Shown: piece by piece, positions 63,043 to 64,000 of the stretch | Position numbering within the stretch: the first letter of the stretch is position 1 | Layout: every line of letters starts with the position of its first letter | Origin: Ginsengibacter sp963792025 | GTDB lineage: Bacteria > Bacteroidota > Bacteroidia > Chitinophagales > Chitinophagaceae | Reading direction: 5' to 3' | DNA: 64,000 nucleotides | NCBI GenBank assembly: GCA_963792025.1 | Contig: CAWBUS010000010.1 | Coordinates: 57,186 to 121,185 of the forward strand | Notes under the pieces: model-generated | Told to the model about the DNA's origin: nothing | The model's database searches: none | What the model saw: the letters and a program-made list of their open reading frames with translations, nothing else | Position numbers and translations under genes: made by a program

Positions 63043-64000
63043 ATCGAGTAGGAAGGTAGCCATTAATTGACTACCTGTCCTCTCACACCACCGTACGTAC
63101 CGTTCGGTATACGGCGGTTTGTTAGAAAAGTTTCCTCTGGTGTTCCGTTTTCCAGTAGTAATAGTTAGTGAACCCAACGTACCCTTGCCGGCTAAAGTAT
63201 TCGTTATTTAAGGCACGGCATAGTACCGGGCTGTGCGCTACCCTGCAATAACTTTTGCGGCTGTTGCTCCACTCGTATGCCTTTTGCTTCGGGATGCCCA
63301 GGTTTATTAAGTGCATCCCTTTAGTGTTGGGCTTCTTCCATTGTTTCCATATGCCTGTTCGTAGTCTTGTCCGTACTAATTTGTCCAGTTCTTCCATCTT
63401 ACTTTTGGCTTTAGCTATCACAAAGTAATTTACCCACCCACTGATTATTGCTTCCATTTTCTTTATCTTTTCTGCCGCTGATGATGGGTCATTGCGCCTC
63501 GTTTTCTCCTTCATCTTTTTCTTTATTCTTGCAACAGACTTAGGGGCAATGCATATTTCCCATTTGTTCTCCCTTTTATAAAATGAAAATCCTAACAGCG
63601 TACTATCTGTGGGTTTACTGATTTTGCTTTTTGTGCGGTTTACTTTCAGTTTTAGTTTGCTTTCTATGAACTTCGTGATGGTTTCCTTTACCCGTCGGGC
63701 GGATTTCTCACTCTTTACATAAATACTGCAATCATCGGCATACCGTACAAAACGATGGCCTCTTGCCAATAATTCTTTATCCAATTCATCCAACACAATG
63801 TTTGATAACAACGGGCTTAGCGGACTACCCTGTGGTGTGCCTTCTGTGCGGGGGCTTGCCACGCCGCCTTCCATGATGCCACTGGTAAGATAACTGCGTA
63901 TAAGCTTTAGCGTTGGCTTGTCGGTTATCTTCCTGGACAGTGTACTCATCAGACGGTCGTGATTTACCTTGTCGAAGAACTTTTCTACATCCAGCTCTAT
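63043..64000 (-). mobile_element. Group II intron, 3' part (class C-like)
   Basis: On the minus strand the reverse transcriptase gene is followed by a domain V hairpin (63118-63086: ACCGCCGTA ... TACGGTGGT with a 2-base bulge) and a domain VI hairpin (GGTAG ... CTACC at about 63074-63054). The 3' end is near ...CTACTCGAT at 63043. The catalytic triad by alignment reads CGC, as in class C introns, and the encoded protein lacks an endonuclease domain, which is also in keeping with class C. The 5' part of the intron lies beyond the window. Confidence 0.82.
63122..64000 (-). CDS. ltrA: Group II intron reverse transcriptase/maturase (N-terminus outside window)
   Basis: The frame is open to the window edge at 64000; the ATG at 63949 is internal. 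Visible are I-E-L-D-V-E-K-F-F-D-K-V-N-H-D-R (RT region with the first catalytic Asp), G-T-P-Q-G-S-P-L-S-P-L-L-S-N-I, the Y-A-D-D active site, and G-F-S-F-Y. The maturase domain X follows, with I-S-G-W-V-N-Y-F and L-G-I-P-K-Q-K-A-Y-E-W. The protein ends soon after, so there is no HNH endonuclease. It copies the intron RNA during retrohoming and helps its splicing. Confidence 0.9.
   Translation of the reverse strand: MELDVEKFFDKVNHDRLMSTLSRKITDKPTLKLIRSYLTSGIMEGGVASPRTEGTPQGSPLSPLLSNIVLDELDKELLARGHRFVRYADDCSIYVKSEKSARRVKETITKFIESKLKLKVNRTKSKISKPTDSTLLGFSFYKRENKWEICIAPKSVARIKKKMKEKTRRNDPSSAAEKIKKMEAIISGWVNYFVIAKAKSKMEELDKLVRTRLRTGIWKQWKKPNTKGMHLINLGIPKQKAYEWSNSRKSYCRVAHSPVLCRALNNEYFSRQGYVGFTNYYYWKTEHQRKLF

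Overview
The window looks like a chromosomal segment of a member of the Bacteroidota, most probably a Chitinophagaceae-like species. The supporting signs are many secreted proteins and lipoproteins, TonB-dependent receptors, an ECF sigma factor paired with an anti-sigma-like barrel protein, DUF3857/transglutaminase and MORN_2 giant proteins, VCBS/ASPIC proteins, near absence of Shine-Dalgarno sites, and a moderately low G+C. The assignment to family is inference; no ribosomal or other marker gene is present.

Layout. 1-9.4 kb: an accessory metabolic stretch (di-haem cytochrome c lipoprotein cut by the window edge, small asparaginase-like protein, GNAT acetyltransferase, NTF2-like lipoprotein, LLM flavin oxidoreductase, an alpha/beta hydrolase without its catalytic Ser and His, a sterol-desaturase-like membrane hydroxylase, a BLUF photoreceptor, an aldo/keto reductase). 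9.4-14.2 kb: a probable conflict/immunity cluster: a STAND NTPase with a membrane anchor, two reading frames of an unknown protein that may be one gene, and a TIR-like protein. The TIR-like protein and the unknown protein carry the same 15-residue tag beginning DKIYNI. 14.7-16.4 kb: a sorbosone-dehydrogenase-like enzyme with its own cytochrome c. 16.4-20.3 kb: lipoprotein, ECF sigma factor and inner-to-outer-membrane barrel protein. 20.4-23.8 kb: M1 peptidase and a class V aminotransferase. 24-31.2 kb: a tight three-gene operon of a TPR-MORN_2 giant protein and two DUF3857 proteins, the first with a transglutaminase triad and the second apparently without. 31.4-42.2 kb: MFS transporter, a helical-repeat protein, a heterodimeric ABC exporter and a patatin-barrel protein.

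42.25-50.2 kb is a more A+T-rich genomic island. It contains a sacsin-like ATPase/DUF3883 nuclease-like protein, small unknown proteins, two gene remnants, a MerR-type regulator with a palindrome touching its start codon, a small disrupted frame, and a serine recombinase whose reading frame runs antisense through an intact tRNA-Arg(CCG), the likely attachment site. 50.2-55.4 kb: a MarC-family protein, a BtuB-like TonB receptor under a clear cobalamin riboswitch, and a second TonB receptor. 55.5-58.1 kb: an amino-acid permease and a Cys/Met-metabolism PLP enzyme in one operon. 58.1-62.9 kb: a vanadium-haloperoxidase-like PAP2 protein and a VCBS/ASPIC protein. The right edge cuts a group II intron whose reverse transcriptase lacks an endonuclease domain.

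A feature of the whole window is the number of single frame disruptions in otherwise well-kept genes (LLM oxidoreductase near 3320, BLUF near 6770, unknown protein near 12815, M1 peptidase near 20724, helical-repeat protein near 33085, small frame near 48400). Several lie in short runs or dinucleotide repeats. Assembly indels are the simplest explanation, so these genes should be read as probably intact until raw reads say otherwise.
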